Positions 1-8,808 of a stretch of DNA of 47,829 nt are shown piece after piece. The stretch lies in NCBI GenBank assembly GCA_964529035.1, contig CAZGUG010000010.1, positions 1 to 47,829 on the forward strand. Direction: 5' to 3'. The notes beneath the pieces are model-generated. The model ran no database searches. It was given only the letters and a program-made list of their open reading frames with translations, and had not been told where the DNA came from. The position numbers were made by a program, and so were the translations under genes. Origin of the DNA: CAZGUG01 sp964529035. GTDB taxonomy: Bacteria > Bacillota > Clostridia > Ch29. The stretch's first letter is position 1. Each line of letters begins with the position of its first letter.

Positions 1-14
1 AAGGAGTGGTTATA

Positions 15-1406
15 ATGGTAATGAATAAAGGGGAAACAATTGCGGCCGTGGCCACGGCTCCGGGAGACTGCGGCATAGGAATAGTCAGGGTAAGCGGCCT
101 TGGGGCAGTCAGGGCGGTGGAAAGCATATTCAAATCGACAGCCGGAAAACCCCTCGCAGAATTGCCGGATAGAAGGATGAATTACGGGTTTATACAGGAC
201 CCCGGAAGCGGCGAAACAATAGACGAGGTGCTTATGGTTGCAATGAAGGCGCCCAATACATATACAAGGGAAGACGTGGTTGAGATACACTGCCACGGGG
301 GAAATATACCGGTAAGGAAGATACTGGAGCTTGTGGTTGAAGCCGGGGTAAGGCTGGCGGAGCCCGGGGAGTTTACCAAAAGGGCCTTTTTAAACGGCAG
401 GATAGATTTGTCCCAGGCAGAGGCGGTAATGGATATAATACAGTCAAAATCCGAGATGGGGCTTAAGACGGCGGCAGCCCAGCTGGAGGGCGGTCTGTCC
501 AAAAAACTTGATGCGGTAAAGGACAGGCTGCTGTCAATAATGTCAAGGATAGAGGCATCGATAGATTTCCCGGAACACGATATAGAAGAGGTGACACGGA
601 AAGCACTGCTGGAGGAGATAAATCTTTCGGCGGCCATGGTGGAAAAACTGTTGTCCACCGCTTCCACCGGTAAGTTTGTGCGTGAAGGGATAAAAACCGC
701 AATTGTTGGAAAACCCAATGTTGGCAAATCTTCGCTGCTGAATGCCCTGCTTAGGGAAAACAGGGCCATTGTAACAGAAATACCCGGCACCACAAGGGAT
801 GTTATTGAAGAATATGTTAACCTTAAGGGCATTTCCCTGAGGCTGATGGATACGGCGGGGATAAGACAAACCAACGACCTGGTGGAAAGTATCGGCGTTG
901 AAAAGACGAGGCAGTACTTAGACCGGGCAGATTTGGTGCTTTTGATGTTGGATGCTGCAAGGCCCCTTTCGGAGGAAGACAGGGTAATTCTTGATATAGT
1001 AAGGGATAAAAAGGTGATAGTACTTATAAACAAAACCGACCTGGATATCAGGCTTGACATAAATGAAATAGCCGAAAGATTCGGCGATGAACCGGTAATA
1101 CACATGTCCCTGGCCAGCGGAAAGGGGCTGGATACCCTGGAGGATACGATATACAGCATGGTGTTTTCGGACGACTTCAGGACAGGAGATGCGGTTATGA
1201 TAACCAATATACGTCACGAGCAGTGCCTTAAAAGGGCGGCAAAAAGCCTGGACGATGCCGGGGAAGCGGTACGAAACATGATACCGGTTGACCTGATTTC
1301 GATAGACATCAAGGCTGCATTAGAAGCGGTGGGGGAAATTACCGGGGACAGCATAACCGAAGACATAGTTGACAGAATATTTCACGACTTCTGTATAGGC
1401 AAGTAG
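15..1406 (+). CDS. mnmE: tRNA modification GTPase MnmE (TrmE)
   Basis: GTPase that, with MnmG, installs the carboxymethylaminomethyl group on U34 of tRNAs reading two-codon boxes. The 463-residue product has the N-terminal folate-binding region, helical segments and an inserted G domain. Visible motifs are P-loop GKPNVGKS (about 232-239), GTTRD (about 258), DTAG (about 279) and NKTD (about 339). It ends in CIGK, the hallmark C-terminus whose Cys is conserved. I chose ATG 15 because AAGGAG at 1-6 lies 8 bases upstream; GTG 6 overlaps that site, and ATG 21 is possible. mnmG follows after 10 bases, so they are cotranscribed. In relatives jag, yidC, rnpA, rpmH and oriC lie just upstream, outside this window. 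Confidence 0.97.
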   Translation: MVMNKGETIAAVATAPGDCGIGIVRVSGLGAVRAVESIFKSTAGKPLAELPDRRMNYGFIQDPGSGETIDEVLMVAMKAPNTYTREDVVEIHCHGGNIPVRKILELVVEAGVRLAEPGEFTKRAFLNGRIDLSQAEAVMDIIQSKSEMGLKTAAAQLEGGLSKKLDAVKDRLLSIMSRIEASIDFPEHDIEEVTRKALLEEINLSAAMVEKLLSTASTGKFVREGIKTAIVGKPNVGKSSLLNALLRENRAIVTEIPGTTRDVIEEYVNLKGISLRLMDTAGIRQTNDLVESIGVEKTRQYLDRADLVLLMLDAARPLSEEDRVILDIVRDKKVIVLINKTDLDIRLDINEIAERFGDEPVIHMSLASGKGLDTLEDTIYSMVFSDDFRTGDAVMITNIRHEQCLKRAAKSLDDAGEAVRNMIPVDLISIDIKAALEAVGEITGDSITEDIVDRIFHDFCIGK

Positions 1407-1416
1407 GAGGGATGGT

Positions 1417-3303
1417 ATGGAATACTACGCTGGTGAATATGACGTGATTGTGGTGGGGGCAGGGCATGCAGGCTGTGAAGCGTGTCTTGCAGCAGCAAGA
1501 AGGGGATATAAGACTCTGGTGGTTACCTTAAACCTGGACAGTATTGCCCTTATGGCCTGCAATCCCGCAATAGGAGGAACCGGAAAGGGACACCTGGTAA
1601 GGGAGATAGACGCCATGGGAGGAGCCATGGGAATAGTGGCCGATAAAACCTTTATTCAGATAAAGATGCTAAATACCGGCAAGGGACCGGCGGTGCATTC
1701 ACTGAGGGCCCAGGCCGACAAAAAGGATTATCAAAACGAAATGAAAAAGACACTGGAGCAGCAGGAAAACCTGGATCTAAAGCAGGACGAAGTAACAGAC
1801 CTTATAATAGAAGATAAAAAGTGTAAGGGGATAAAGACAAAGAACGGAGCAATCTATCACGGCAAAACGGTAATTCTGACCACCGGGGTGTACCTGAAGG
1901 GGAAAATTTTTATAGGGGACATAAGTTATGAGGGCGGGCCCTACGGATTGTTTGCGGCCAATCAGCTTTCAGAGAGCCTGGAAAGGGCAGGGATTAGACT
2001 TATGAGGTTCAAGACCGGAACCCCCGCAAGGGTACACAGGGATTCCCTGGAATATTCGTCAATGATAGAACAAAAAGGCGACGATGAGATAGTACCCTTT
2101 TCCTTTATTAACGAGTTTGAGGAAATGGAAAGGGAACAGGTTTCCTGCTGGCTTACCTATACCAACAAAAGGACCCACGAGATTATCAGGGAGAATATTC
2201 ACCGCTCGGCACTTTATGGGGGTAAGATTACCGGGATTGGAACCCGGTACTGTCCTTCGATAGAAGGGAAGCTTATTACATTCCCGGACAAAAACTCCCA
2301 CCAGCTTTTTATCGAGCCGGAGGGAAGGGATACCTGTGAAATGTATGTACAGGGTATGTCCACCAGCCTGCCGGAGGATGTACAGGTACGGTTTTACCGT
2401 TCAATAAAGGGCCTGGAGAAGGTTAGGATTATGAGAACCGCCTATGCCATTGAATATGACTGCATAGACCCGACGCAGTTAAAGCTGTCGCTTGAATGCA
2501 GGGAAATAGAAAACCTGTATTGTGCCGGGCAGATAAACGGCAGTTCGGGGTATGAGGAGGCGGCGGCCCAGGGCATTATGGCGGGGATAAACGCGGTGCA
2601 GAAAATCAGGGAAGAAAAGCCGGTTATCCTTGACCGGTCCGAGGCCTATATAGGCGTACTGATTGATGACCTGGTCACAAAGGAAACAAACGAGCCCTAC
2701 AGGATAATGACTTCCAGGGCAGAGTACAGGCTTCTGCTCCGGCAGGATAATGCCGACCGGCGGCTTACCGGAAAAATGTACCCCTTAGGGCTAATAACCG
2801 ATGAAAGATACAGAATATACAAGGAAAAATACAGGATGATAGAGGATGAAATGAAAAGACTAAAAGATACCGTGCTGTCTCCCTCCGAAGAAGTGAATGC
2901 ATTTTTGAGGGAGAGGGAAAGCACCGAGATTAAAACCGGCATAAGCCTGTACGAACTTTTAAAGCGGCCGGAGATAGAATACAAATCCCTTGAAGCATTG
3001 GACAGGGACAGGCCTTCCCTGCCAAAAGCCGTCGGGAAGCAGGTGGAAACAGAGATTAAATACGAGGGCTACATAAAAAAACAACTTATCCAGGTTGAGC
3101 AGTTCAAAAAGATGGAAGGACAGAAACTGGAACCGGACATTGATTATTCCCAAATAAAGGGAATGCGGCTGGAAGCCAGGGAAAAGCTAAACAAAATCAA
3201 GCCAGATTCAATCGGACAGGCTTCCAGAATATCCGGGGTTTCACCGGCAGACATTTCTGTACTCATGGTATACCTGGAGCAGAGAAGAAGGAATGTAAAA
3301 TAA
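1417..3303 (+). CDS. mnmG: tRNA uridine-5-carboxymethylaminomethyl enzyme MnmG (GidA)
   Basis: FAD-dependent partner of MnmE in U34 tRNA modification; cytosolic. The 628-residue length is typical. The N-terminus carries the dinucleotide-binding GAGHAG (14-19). The family motif CNPAIGGTGKGH begins at Cys48, and a second conserved Cys lies in GTRYCPS (about 280). The C-terminal helical MnmE/tRNA-binding domain runs to the end. AGGAGG at 1405-1410 precedes the ATG by 6 bases and overlaps the mnmE stop. The last base of its stop codon is the first base of rsmG (TAATG), indicating translational coupling. Confidence 0.97.
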   Translation: MEYYAGEYDVIVVGAGHAGCEACLAAARRGYKTLVVTLNLDSIALMACNPAIGGTGKGHLVREIDAMGGAMGIVADKTFIQIKMLNTGKGPAVHSLRAQADKKDYQNEMKKTLEQQENLDLKQDEVTDLIIEDKKCKGIKTKNGAIYHGKTVILTTGVYLKGKIFIGDISYEGGPYGLFAANQLSESLERAGIRLMRFKTGTPARVHRDSLEYSSMIEQKGDDEIVPFSFINEFEEMEREQVSCWLTYTNKRTHEIIRENIHRSALYGGKITGIGTRYCPSIEGKLITFPDKNSHQLFIEPEGRDTCEMYVQGMSTSLPEDVQVRFYRSIKGLEKVRIMRTAYAIEYDCIDPTQLKLSLECREIENLYCAGQINGSSGYEEAAAQGIMAGINAVQKIREEKPVILDRSEAYIGVLIDDLVTKETNEPYRIMTSRAEYRLLLRQDNADRRLTGKMYPLGLITDERYRIYKEKYRMIEDEMKRLKDTVLSPSEEVNAFLRERESTEIKTGISLYELLKRPEIEYKSLEALDRDRPSLPKAVGKQVETEIKYEGYIKKQLIQVEQFKKMEGQKLEPDIDYSQIKGMRLEAREKLNKIKPDSIGQASRISGVSPADISVLMVYLEQRRRNVK

Positions 3304-4025
3304 TGGAAAAATATGTGGAGATGTTAAAGGCGGGAGCGAGGGAGCTGGGACTTGACATTGACCGGGACAAGGCCGACGAGTTTTTGCTTTACATGGAAAT
3401 GTTAATACATTGGAACAAAAAGATTAACCTTACCGCCATTACCCACAGGGACGAGATTGTTACCAAACATTTTCTTGATTCTCTTACCTGTGCGGCCACC
3501 GGCCTGGTTGACAGCTCCCTTAAAGCAGTCGATATAGGCACGGGAGCGGGACTTCCAGGCATACCGCTGAAAATCGTCTATCCTGGGATTGAGATAACGC
3601 TTCTGGATTCTTTGAAAAAAAGGGTGCAATTTATGGAAAGGGTAATCATGGAACTGGGCCTGTCCGGCATAAGTGTGCTGCACGGCAGAGCCGAGGACAC
3701 CGCCAGAAGCGACATTCACAGGGAAAAGTATGATTTGTGTCTTTCGAGGGCGGTTGCACATCTTTCGGTTGCCGGGGAATACTGCCTGCCCTTCGTGAAA
3801 ACCGGGGGCTCTTTTATTGCCATGAAGGGCCCGGGATACCTGGATGAAATTAGGGAGGCAGGAAGGGCGATAGAGCTTCTCGGAGGCGAAATAACCGATA
3901 CAATGAAATTTAAGATTCCCTTCACAGATATAACCCATTACATAATAATAATTAGGAAAACCAAGTCCACCGGGGCGGAATATCCAAGAAAAGCGGGAAG
4001 GCCGACGAAATATCCCCTTAGGTGA
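3303..4025 (+). CDS. rsmG: 16S rRNA (guanine-N7) methyltransferase RsmG (GidB)
   Basis: SAM-dependent methyltransferase that modifies a guanine of the 530 loop in 16S rRNA. The 240-residue protein has the Rossmann SAM loop DIGTGAGLPGIPL near residues 77-89, and LSRAVAHL further on. The family C-terminal signature YPRKAGRPTKYPL occurs near the end. It overlaps the mnmG stop by one base. Loss of RsmG gives low-level streptomycin resistance in other bacteria (established knowledge). Confidence 0.96.
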   Translation: MEKYVEMLKAGARELGLDIDRDKADEFLLYMEMLIHWNKKINLTAITHRDEIVTKHFLDSLTCAATGLVDSSLKAVDIGTGAGLPGIPLKIVYPGIEITLLDSLKKRVQFMERVIMELGLSGISVLHGRAEDTARSDIHREKYDLCLSRAVAHLSVAGEYCLPFVKTGGSFIAMKGPGYLDEIREAGRAIELLGGEITDTMKFKIPFTDITHYIIIIRKTKSTGAEYPRKAGRPTKYPLR

Positions 4026-4031
4026 AAAAAC

Positions 4032-4136
4032 GTGAAGGCATATGTAGAACGATTCTTTGCTGTGGCGGAAGGAACAAGGGCTGGGGACACAGAAATAGAT
4101 AAGGGCAGTGTACTGAAATATTTACAGAAAGGTTGA
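4032..4136 (+). CDS. possible 34-residue small protein between rsmG and noc
   Basis: A short ORF starts at GTG 4032 and ends at TGA 4134-4136. AGGTGA at 4020-4025, overlapping the rsmG stop, is a good Shine-Dalgarno match 6 bases upstream. The peptide begins MKAYVERFFAVAEGTRAGDT and ends LKYLQKG. It is charged and soluble-looking, with no membrane segment, and its codons (AGG, ATA, AAG, GGA) resemble those of its neighbours. It ends inside the noc ribosome-binding region, so its translation could couple to noc. I do not recognise a family. It could be a real small protein, a leader peptide for noc, or chance; length alone gives little statistical support. Confidence 0.4.
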   Translation: MKAYVERFFAVAEGTRAGDTEIDKGSVLKYLQKG

Positions 4137-4144
4137 CTGTTACC

Positions 4145-4969
4145 ATGGAAGACAAAGAAACAGTTATAAGAAGAGTGGAAATAGACAGAATCAGGCCGAA
4201 CCCGTATCAGCCCAGGAAAAAGTTTAACAATATTGCAATCGAGGAGCTGGCATTGTCCATTAAGGAATACGGCGTACTGCAGCCGATAGTGGTAAAAAGA
4301 ATGAATGAAGGTTATTTTGAATTGATAGCGGGAGAGCGGCGGGTTAAGGCGGCAAAGCTTGCGGGGCTTGAAGACATACCGGCGGTTGTGATTGAAATCA
4401 GGGACGAAGATTCCGCGATAATAGCACTGATTGAAAACCTGCAGAGGGAAGACCTTAATTTTTTTGAAGAAGCGGAAGGATATTATAACCTAATGAACGA
4501 TTACGGACTTACCCAGGAACAGGTGGCAAAGAAAGTAGGTAAAAATCAATCCACAATAGCAAACAAGATAAGGCTTCTGAGACTGCCGCAGAAAGTCAGG
4601 GAGTATATTATACAAAACGGCCTTACAGAAAGACATGCAAGGGCACTGTTGAAAATCCCCGAACAGGAGATTCAAATAACCCTGCTTGACAGGATTGCTG
4701 AAAAGAACCTCCGAGTGAAAGAGACCGAGGAATTGGTGGACAGAATACTGGACAAGCTGACAATCAGGGAAGATGACCAGCTGAACGAAGAAATCAATAA
4801 AAAGATAAGGGGAACCATAAATTACAGGATTTATATCAATACCATAAGAAATGCATACAGGGCCATTGTACAATCAGGGATACAAGCCGAGTTCAGCCAG
4901 AGGGATAAAGGAGAATATATAGAGGTTACTATAAAAATACCCAAAAGTGCCGCCGCATCGGTAAGATAA
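4145..4969 (+). CDS. noc: nucleoid occlusion protein Noc (ParB family)
   Basis: ParB-like CTPase/DNA-binding protein that in Bacillus binds palindromic sites over the chromosome and keeps Z-rings off the nucleoid. The product is about 274 residues. It has the ParB N-domain (IRPNPYQPRKKF, then GERRVKAAKLAGL), the NLQREDLN segment and a helix-turn-helix in GLTQEQVAKKVGKNQSTIAN. I call it Noc rather than a second ParB because it sits directly after rsmG and apart from soj-parB. ATG 4145 is preferred; TTG 4133 is an in-frame alternative. An intrinsic terminator follows, so it is a separate unit from soj. Confidence 0.88.
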   Translation: MEDKETVIRRVEIDRIRPNPYQPRKKFNNIAIEELALSIKEYGVLQPIVVKRMNEGYFELIAGERRVKAAKLAGLEDIPAVVIEIRDEDSAIIALIENLQREDLNFFEEAEGYYNLMNDYGLTQEQVAKKVGKNQSTIANKIRLLRLPQKVREYIIQNGLTERHARALLKIPEQEIQITLLDRIAEKNLRVKETEELVDRILDKLTIREDDQLNEEINKKIRGTINYRIYINTIRNAYRAIVQSGIQAEFSQRDKGEYIEVTIKIPKSAAASVR

Positions 4970-4971
4970 AT

Positions 4972-4995
4972 AATCCGCCAAAGGCGGATTTTTTT
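4972..4995 (+). terminator. intrinsic terminator after noc
   Basis: AATCCGCC (4972-4979), loop AAA, then GGCGGATT (4983-4990) form a perfect 8-bp stem followed by a T run to 4995. It closes the mnmE-noc transcription unit and separates it from soj-parB. Confidence 0.9.
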
Positions 4996-5067
4996 AATTA
5001 TAAAGAAGGAACTCATGCTGAAATAAAGAATCTAGAAAGGATAATACTAATCCTAAGAGGTGATCGG

Positions 5068-5838
5068 GTGTCTAAGGTTATTGCGGTATTTAACCAAAAG
5101 GGCGGAGTAGGCAAGACAACCACCAATGTAAATTTAAGCTCTTGCATAGCGATAAAAGGGAAAAGGGTACTTGTAGTTGATATAGATCCCCAGGGTAATA
5201 CAACCAGCGGACTGGGAATAGACAAAAAAGCGCTGGAGACCACCATATACGAAATGTTGATTGGCGAAGCGAAGGCCGAAGAAGTAATACTTGAAACAGC
5301 GGTGGAGAACCTGTACATAATGCCCTCCAGTGTTCAACTGGCAGGAGCGGAAATAGAACTTACGGAATTTGAGGAAAGGGAAAAGATGCTGAGAAAAGCC
5401 CTTGTGGGGGTAAAGGAAAGCTACGACTATGTATTTGTGGACTGTCCCCCGTCCCTCGGACTTTTGACCATTAACGCCCTAGCAGCTGCGGATAGCGTTC
5501 TTATACCAATACAGTGCGAGTATTATGCGCTGGAAGGGGTGAGCCAGCTGATGAACACCATATGGCTGGTTCAGAGGGGACTTAACCCCGCCCTGAAGGT
5601 GGAGGGAGTGGTGCTCAGCATGTTTGACGGGCGCACAAATTTATCAATACAGGTGGTTGACGAAGTTAAACGTTACTTTAAGGGGCAGGTGTATACCACC
5701 ATAATACCCAGGAACATCAGGCTGGCGGAGGCCCCAAGCTATGGTGTTCCCATTGTGATGTACGATCCGAAGTCAAAGGGGGCCGAGGCCTATGAAGAAC
5801 TGGCGGACGAGTTTATCGAATACAGTGAGGAGGAATAG
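5068..5838 (+). CDS. soj: chromosome partitioning ATPase Soj/ParA
   Basis: Deviant Walker ATPase that works with ParB-parS in segregation and, in Bacillus, regulates DnaA. The 256-residue product has the deviant Walker A KGGVGKTT (11-18), DIDPQGN for Walker A', and the switch DCPPSLG. GTG 5068 is preceded by AAGAGGTGA at 5055-5063. Because a terminator follows noc, soj needs its own promoter in 4996-5060. A GATAAT element (5040-5045) lies inside a short inverted repeat AGGAT-N7-ATCCT (5038-5054), but I see no convincing -35. parB starts 6 bases after the stop. Confidence 0.96.
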   Translation: MSKVIAVFNQKGGVGKTTTNVNLSSCIAIKGKRVLVVDIDPQGNTTSGLGIDKKALETTIYEMLIGEAKAEEVILETAVENLYIMPSSVQLAGAEIELTEFEEREKMLRKALVGVKESYDYVFVDCPPSLGLLTINALAAADSVLIPIQCEYYALEGVSQLMNTIWLVQRGLNPALKVEGVVLSMFDGRTNLSIQVVDEVKRYFKGQVYTTIIPRNIRLAEAPSYGVPIVMYDPKSKGAEAYEELADEFIEYSEEE

Positions 5839-5844
5839 GGAAAA

Positions 5845-6681
5845 ATGGCAAAGCAGAGATTGGGAAAAGGGCTTAACGCATTAATTCCGGAGCTTCCGCA
5901 AATAGATGAACAGGGAGTTAAGGAAATACCCATAACAGACATAATGCCAAACAAACAACAGCCACGGCAGCGGTTTGATGCTGAAAAGCTGCAGCAGCTG
6001 GCCGATTCCATATCAAAACACGGCATAGTTCAGCCGGTAGCCTTGAGAAAAATAGAAAACGGTTATGAACTGGCTGCGGGAGAAAGAAGATGGAGGGCTG
6101 CAAGAATGGCGGGGCTGAGGACCGTACCCGCCGTTATTATGGAACTGGACGAGCGGCAGATGACCGAGATTGCATTGGTAGAAAACCTTCAGAGAGAGGA
6201 CCTGAACCCGATGGAAGAAGCGTCAGCCTACAAAATCCTTATGGAAGAGTACGGCCTGACCCAGGAGCAGGTAGCGGCAGCCGTTGCAAAAAGCCGCCCG
6301 GCCGTTACCAATACCCTGAGGCTATTTGGCCTTGCGGCGGACATACAGCAAATGGTCCGTGACGGCAGGCTCACTGCGGGACATGCCAGGGCCCTTGTTT
6401 CCCTTGACGAAAGCAGACAGAAAACAGTGGCGGAAAAGGTGCTGAAGGAGGACCTGAGCGTCAGGGAAACCGAAAAGCTGATAAACAAAACGGCCAGAGG
6501 GCGGAAGAAACATCCGAAATCAAAGGAAAAGAAACCGTGGATATTGGAGACGGAAGCTTTAATGGAGGAACTGTTGGGCACCAAGGTTCAAATAGTCCAG
6601 AATAAGAAGAAGGGAAAAATAGAGATTGAATTCTACTGCAGCGAAGATTTGGATAGGATTTTGCAGCTGATAAAGGGGTAG
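5845..6681 (+). CDS. parB: chromosome partitioning protein ParB (Spo0J)
   Basis: parS-binding CTPase clamp of the chromosome segregation system; it also loads SMC in Bacillus. The 278-residue protein starts with the family signature RLGKGLNALIPE. It has the ParB N-domain (GERRWRAARMAGL), NLQREDLNPMEEA, and a helix-turn-helix in GLTQEQVAAAVAKSRPAVTN. A C-terminal dimerisation domain follows a lysine-rich linker. It is cotranscribed with soj. A parS site begins one base after its stop codon. Confidence 0.96.
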   Translation: MAKQRLGKGLNALIPELPQIDEQGVKEIPITDIMPNKQQPRQRFDAEKLQQLADSISKHGIVQPVALRKIENGYELAAGERRWRAARMAGLRTVPAVIMELDERQMTEIALVENLQREDLNPMEEASAYKILMEEYGLTQEQVAAAVAKSRPAVTNTLRLFGLAADIQQMVRDGRLTAGHARALVSLDESRQKTVAEKVLKEDLSVRETEKLINKTARGRKKHPKSKEKKPWILETEALMEELLGTKVQIVQNKKKGKIEIEFYCSEDLDRILQLIKG

Positions 6682-6697
6682 GGTTTCACGTGAAACA
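6682..6697. promoter_or_regulatory. parS centromere site
   Basis: GGTTTCACGTGAAACA matches the bacterial parS consensus TGTTNCACGTGAAACA at 15 of 16 positions, with an intact inverted-repeat core TTTCACGTGAAA. It sits directly after the parB stop and 16 bases before the next start. Placement within or next to the parAB genes is usual for a primary parS. Confidence 0.93.
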
Positions 6698-6713
6698 TAT
6701 GGGGAGATGTATA

Positions 6714-7601
6714 ATGAAGGCATATCTGGTTAACGCTTTTACATACCGGGGCGGGGGAGGAAACGGGGCAGGAGTGGTGCCCTGCAGTGAATTTCCGCCA
6801 ATCGAATGCATGCAGAAGATTGCACAAGACATTGGTTTTTCCGAGACGGTTTTTATCCGCCCGGAAGAAGGGGGTTACAGAAGCAGTTTCTTTACTCCCC
6901 GGTGCGAAGTGCCGCTGTGCGGACACGCCACCATAGCAGCCTTTTACGTGATGGGCAAATTGGGGAACATAAAGAGCAGAGGAGAAGAAGTAACGGTAAA
7001 ACAGCAGACAGGGGCCGGCAGGTTGTCGGTTCGCATAGATTTTGAAAACCGAATGCCGGGGAAAGTTTTTATGGAGCAGTCCGACCCGGCAGTCCTTGGC
7101 AGGGTGGGAAAGGAGGGCCTGGCAGAATTATGCGGCTGTCTCGGGCTTGAAGAGACCGCTCTGGGCATAAAAGACAGAGGGGATGCGCTTCCGGAAATTA
7201 TAAGTACCGGATTGGCCGATATAATAGTACCGGTACTTACCAGGAAAGCTTTGGACTATATGAAGCCGGATTTTGAAAGGCTGGCGGAATTGTCCCGGCG
7301 GCTGGAAGTGATAGGAGCCCACGTGTTTACAATGGAAACGGAAACCCCGGGCTTTACGGTGCGCTGCAGAAACTTCGGGCCTGCGGTGGGCATTGATGAG
7401 GAAGCCGCAACCGGAACTTCCAACGGTGCTTTGGGCTATTACCTGTACAGGCGGGGCCTGCTTGAGGACGGAGAAATGGTATCCGAGCAGGGCTTTACAA
7501 TGGGAAGGCCTTCGGCAATTTTTGCAAGGGTGGGACCGGAGGGAGTATGGGTCGGAGGAGAAGCGGAAATAATCGGTGAAACTGAAGTTGAATGTAAATA
7601 A
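6714..7601 (+). CDS. PhzF family isomerase/epimerase-like protein
   Basis: Member of the PhzC/PhzF diaminopimelate-epimerase-like fold; substrate unknown. The 295-residue protein has the family catalytic Glu at residue 44 in GFSETVFI. It also has the N-half signature FTPRCEVPLCGHATIAAF and the C-half EEAATGTSNGALGYY. ATG 6714 is preceded by GGGGAG at 6701-6706; the earlier GTG 6690 would start inside parS and is unlikely. There is no biosynthetic cluster around it, so phenazine synthesis should not be inferred. The 64-base gap to the next gene shows no clear terminator. Confidence 0.85.
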   Translation: MKAYLVNAFTYRGGGGNGAGVVPCSEFPPIECMQKIAQDIGFSETVFIRPEEGGYRSSFFTPRCEVPLCGHATIAAFYVMGKLGNIKSRGEEVTVKQQTGAGRLSVRIDFENRMPGKVFMEQSDPAVLGRVGKEGLAELCGCLGLEETALGIKDRGDALPEIISTGLADIIVPVLTRKALDYMKPDFERLAELSRRLEVIGAHVFTMETETPGFTVRCRNFGPAVGIDEEAATGTSNGALGYYLYRRGLLEDGEMVSEQGFTMGRPSAIFARVGPEGVWVGGEAEIIGETEVECK

Positions 7602-7665
7602 TTAAAGGGCATTATCATAATATGTACTATCAAAATCTATATGCGGGATACCGGGAGGTTGATGT

Positions 7666-8808
7666 ATGATATATCTGGACAATGCTGCAACAAGCTTTCC
7701 AAAGCCGGAACGGGTATATGTGGAAATGGATAAATGCATTCGTGGATACGGTGCCAATCCGGGCAGGTCCGGGCACAGGCTGGCCCTGGAAGCGGGAAGG
7801 GCTGTCTATAAAACCAGGGAACGCCTGTGCCGGCTTTTTAATATAGAAAACCCTATGCACATGGTGTTTACTGCAAACGCTACAGAAGCTCTGAACCTGG
7901 GGCTTAAGGGCTTTCTGAAGGAGGGGGATCACGTTGTTTCTACCTCAATGGAGCATAATTCGGTGGCAAGGCCCTTAACAGCCCTTGAGGCAAAGGGAAT
8001 CGGCACAACCTTTGTCAAATGTGATCCCGAAGGAAGGCTGGACCCAAAACTTATTGAGAAGGCGGTTAGAAAGAACACCGCCCTTATAGTTATCACCCAT
8101 GCTTCCAACGTAACAGGCACCCTTATGCCGCTTGGTGAAATCGGATGCATTGCCGGTGAAAAGGGCATACCTTTTATGGTGGATGCTGCCCAGACGGCGG
8201 GGGTGTATGATTTGGACGTACAGCGGATGAATATTGATATGCTTGCTTTTCCCGGGCACAAGGGGCTGCTGGGGCCCCAGGGCACCGGAGGCATTTATAT
8301 AAGTGAAAGACTGGAAGTCCTGCAGATGAAAGAAGGCGGTACCGGTAGCAGTTCTGAAGATTTGTCACAGCCGGAATTTTTGCCGGACAGGTATGAAAGC
8401 GGAACCCCCAACACTGCAGGACTAGCGGGGCTTGGCGAAGGAGTAGGCTTTATCCTGGAAAGGGGCATCTCTTCCATAAGAAAACATGAGCAGGAGCTGA
8501 CCCGGCTGCTTATCGAGGGATTCAGGGAAATTAAAGAAGTTAAAATTTATGGTCCGGCCGACGAGAAACTGCAGGCGGCGGTTGTATCCATCAACATTGG
8601 GGATAAGGATTCCGGGGAAATTAGCTACATTCTGGACAGAAACTATGATATTGCAACCCGGGCCGGGCTGCACTGTGCGCCGCTGGCCCACAGAACCATC
8701 GGCACCCTGGGGCAGGGTACCATAAGGTTCAGCCTTGGGTATTTCAATACCCGGGAGGATATCATGACCGCGGTGCGGGCGGTAAGGGAAATAGCTTTGG
8801 AGGTATAA
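7666..8808 (+). CDS. cysteine desulfurase family protein (class V aminotransferase, EF2568 type)
   Basis: PLP-dependent enzyme expected to mobilise sulfur or selenium from (seleno)cysteine. The 380-residue product begins IYLDNAATSFPKPE. It has the PLP lysine in FPGHKGLLGPQG (K199), RYESGTPNTAG, and the catalytic cysteine in GLHCAPLAHRT (C337). These features fit the shorter NifS-like subgroup often found with YedF and DUF3343 in selenium-related gene sets (family knowledge); both of those lie about 7 kb downstream. The start is supported by GGGAGGT at 7653-7659. It is convergent with ytvI over a shared terminator. Confidence 0.88.
   Translation: MIYLDNAATSFPKPERVYVEMDKCIRGYGANPGRSGHRLALEAGRAVYKTRERLCRLFNIENPMHMVFTANATEALNLGLKGFLKEGDHVVSTSMEHNSVARPLTALEAKGIGTTFVKCDPEGRLDPKLIEKAVRKNTALIVITHASNVTGTLMPLGEIGCIAGEKGIPFMVDAAQTAGVYDLDVQRMNIDMLAFPGHKGLLGPQGTGGIYISERLEVLQMKEGGTGSSSEDLSQPEFLPDRYESGTPNTAGLAGLGEGVGFILERGISSIRKHEQELTRLLIEGFREIKEVKIYGPADEKLQAAVVSINIGDKDSGEISYILDRNYDIATRAGLHCAPLAHRTIGTLGQGTIRFSLGYFNTREDIMTAVRAVREIALEV

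Noticed and set aside
182..1207. Long open frame on the minus strand opposite mnmE (341 codons)
   Set aside because: It is an antisense shadow of a clear mnmE; composition is Ser/Ile-rich with no family resemblance and no ribosome binding site.
6714..7601. Reading the PhzF-like gene as phenazine biosynthesis
   Set aside because: The family is broad and no other phz genes are nearby.
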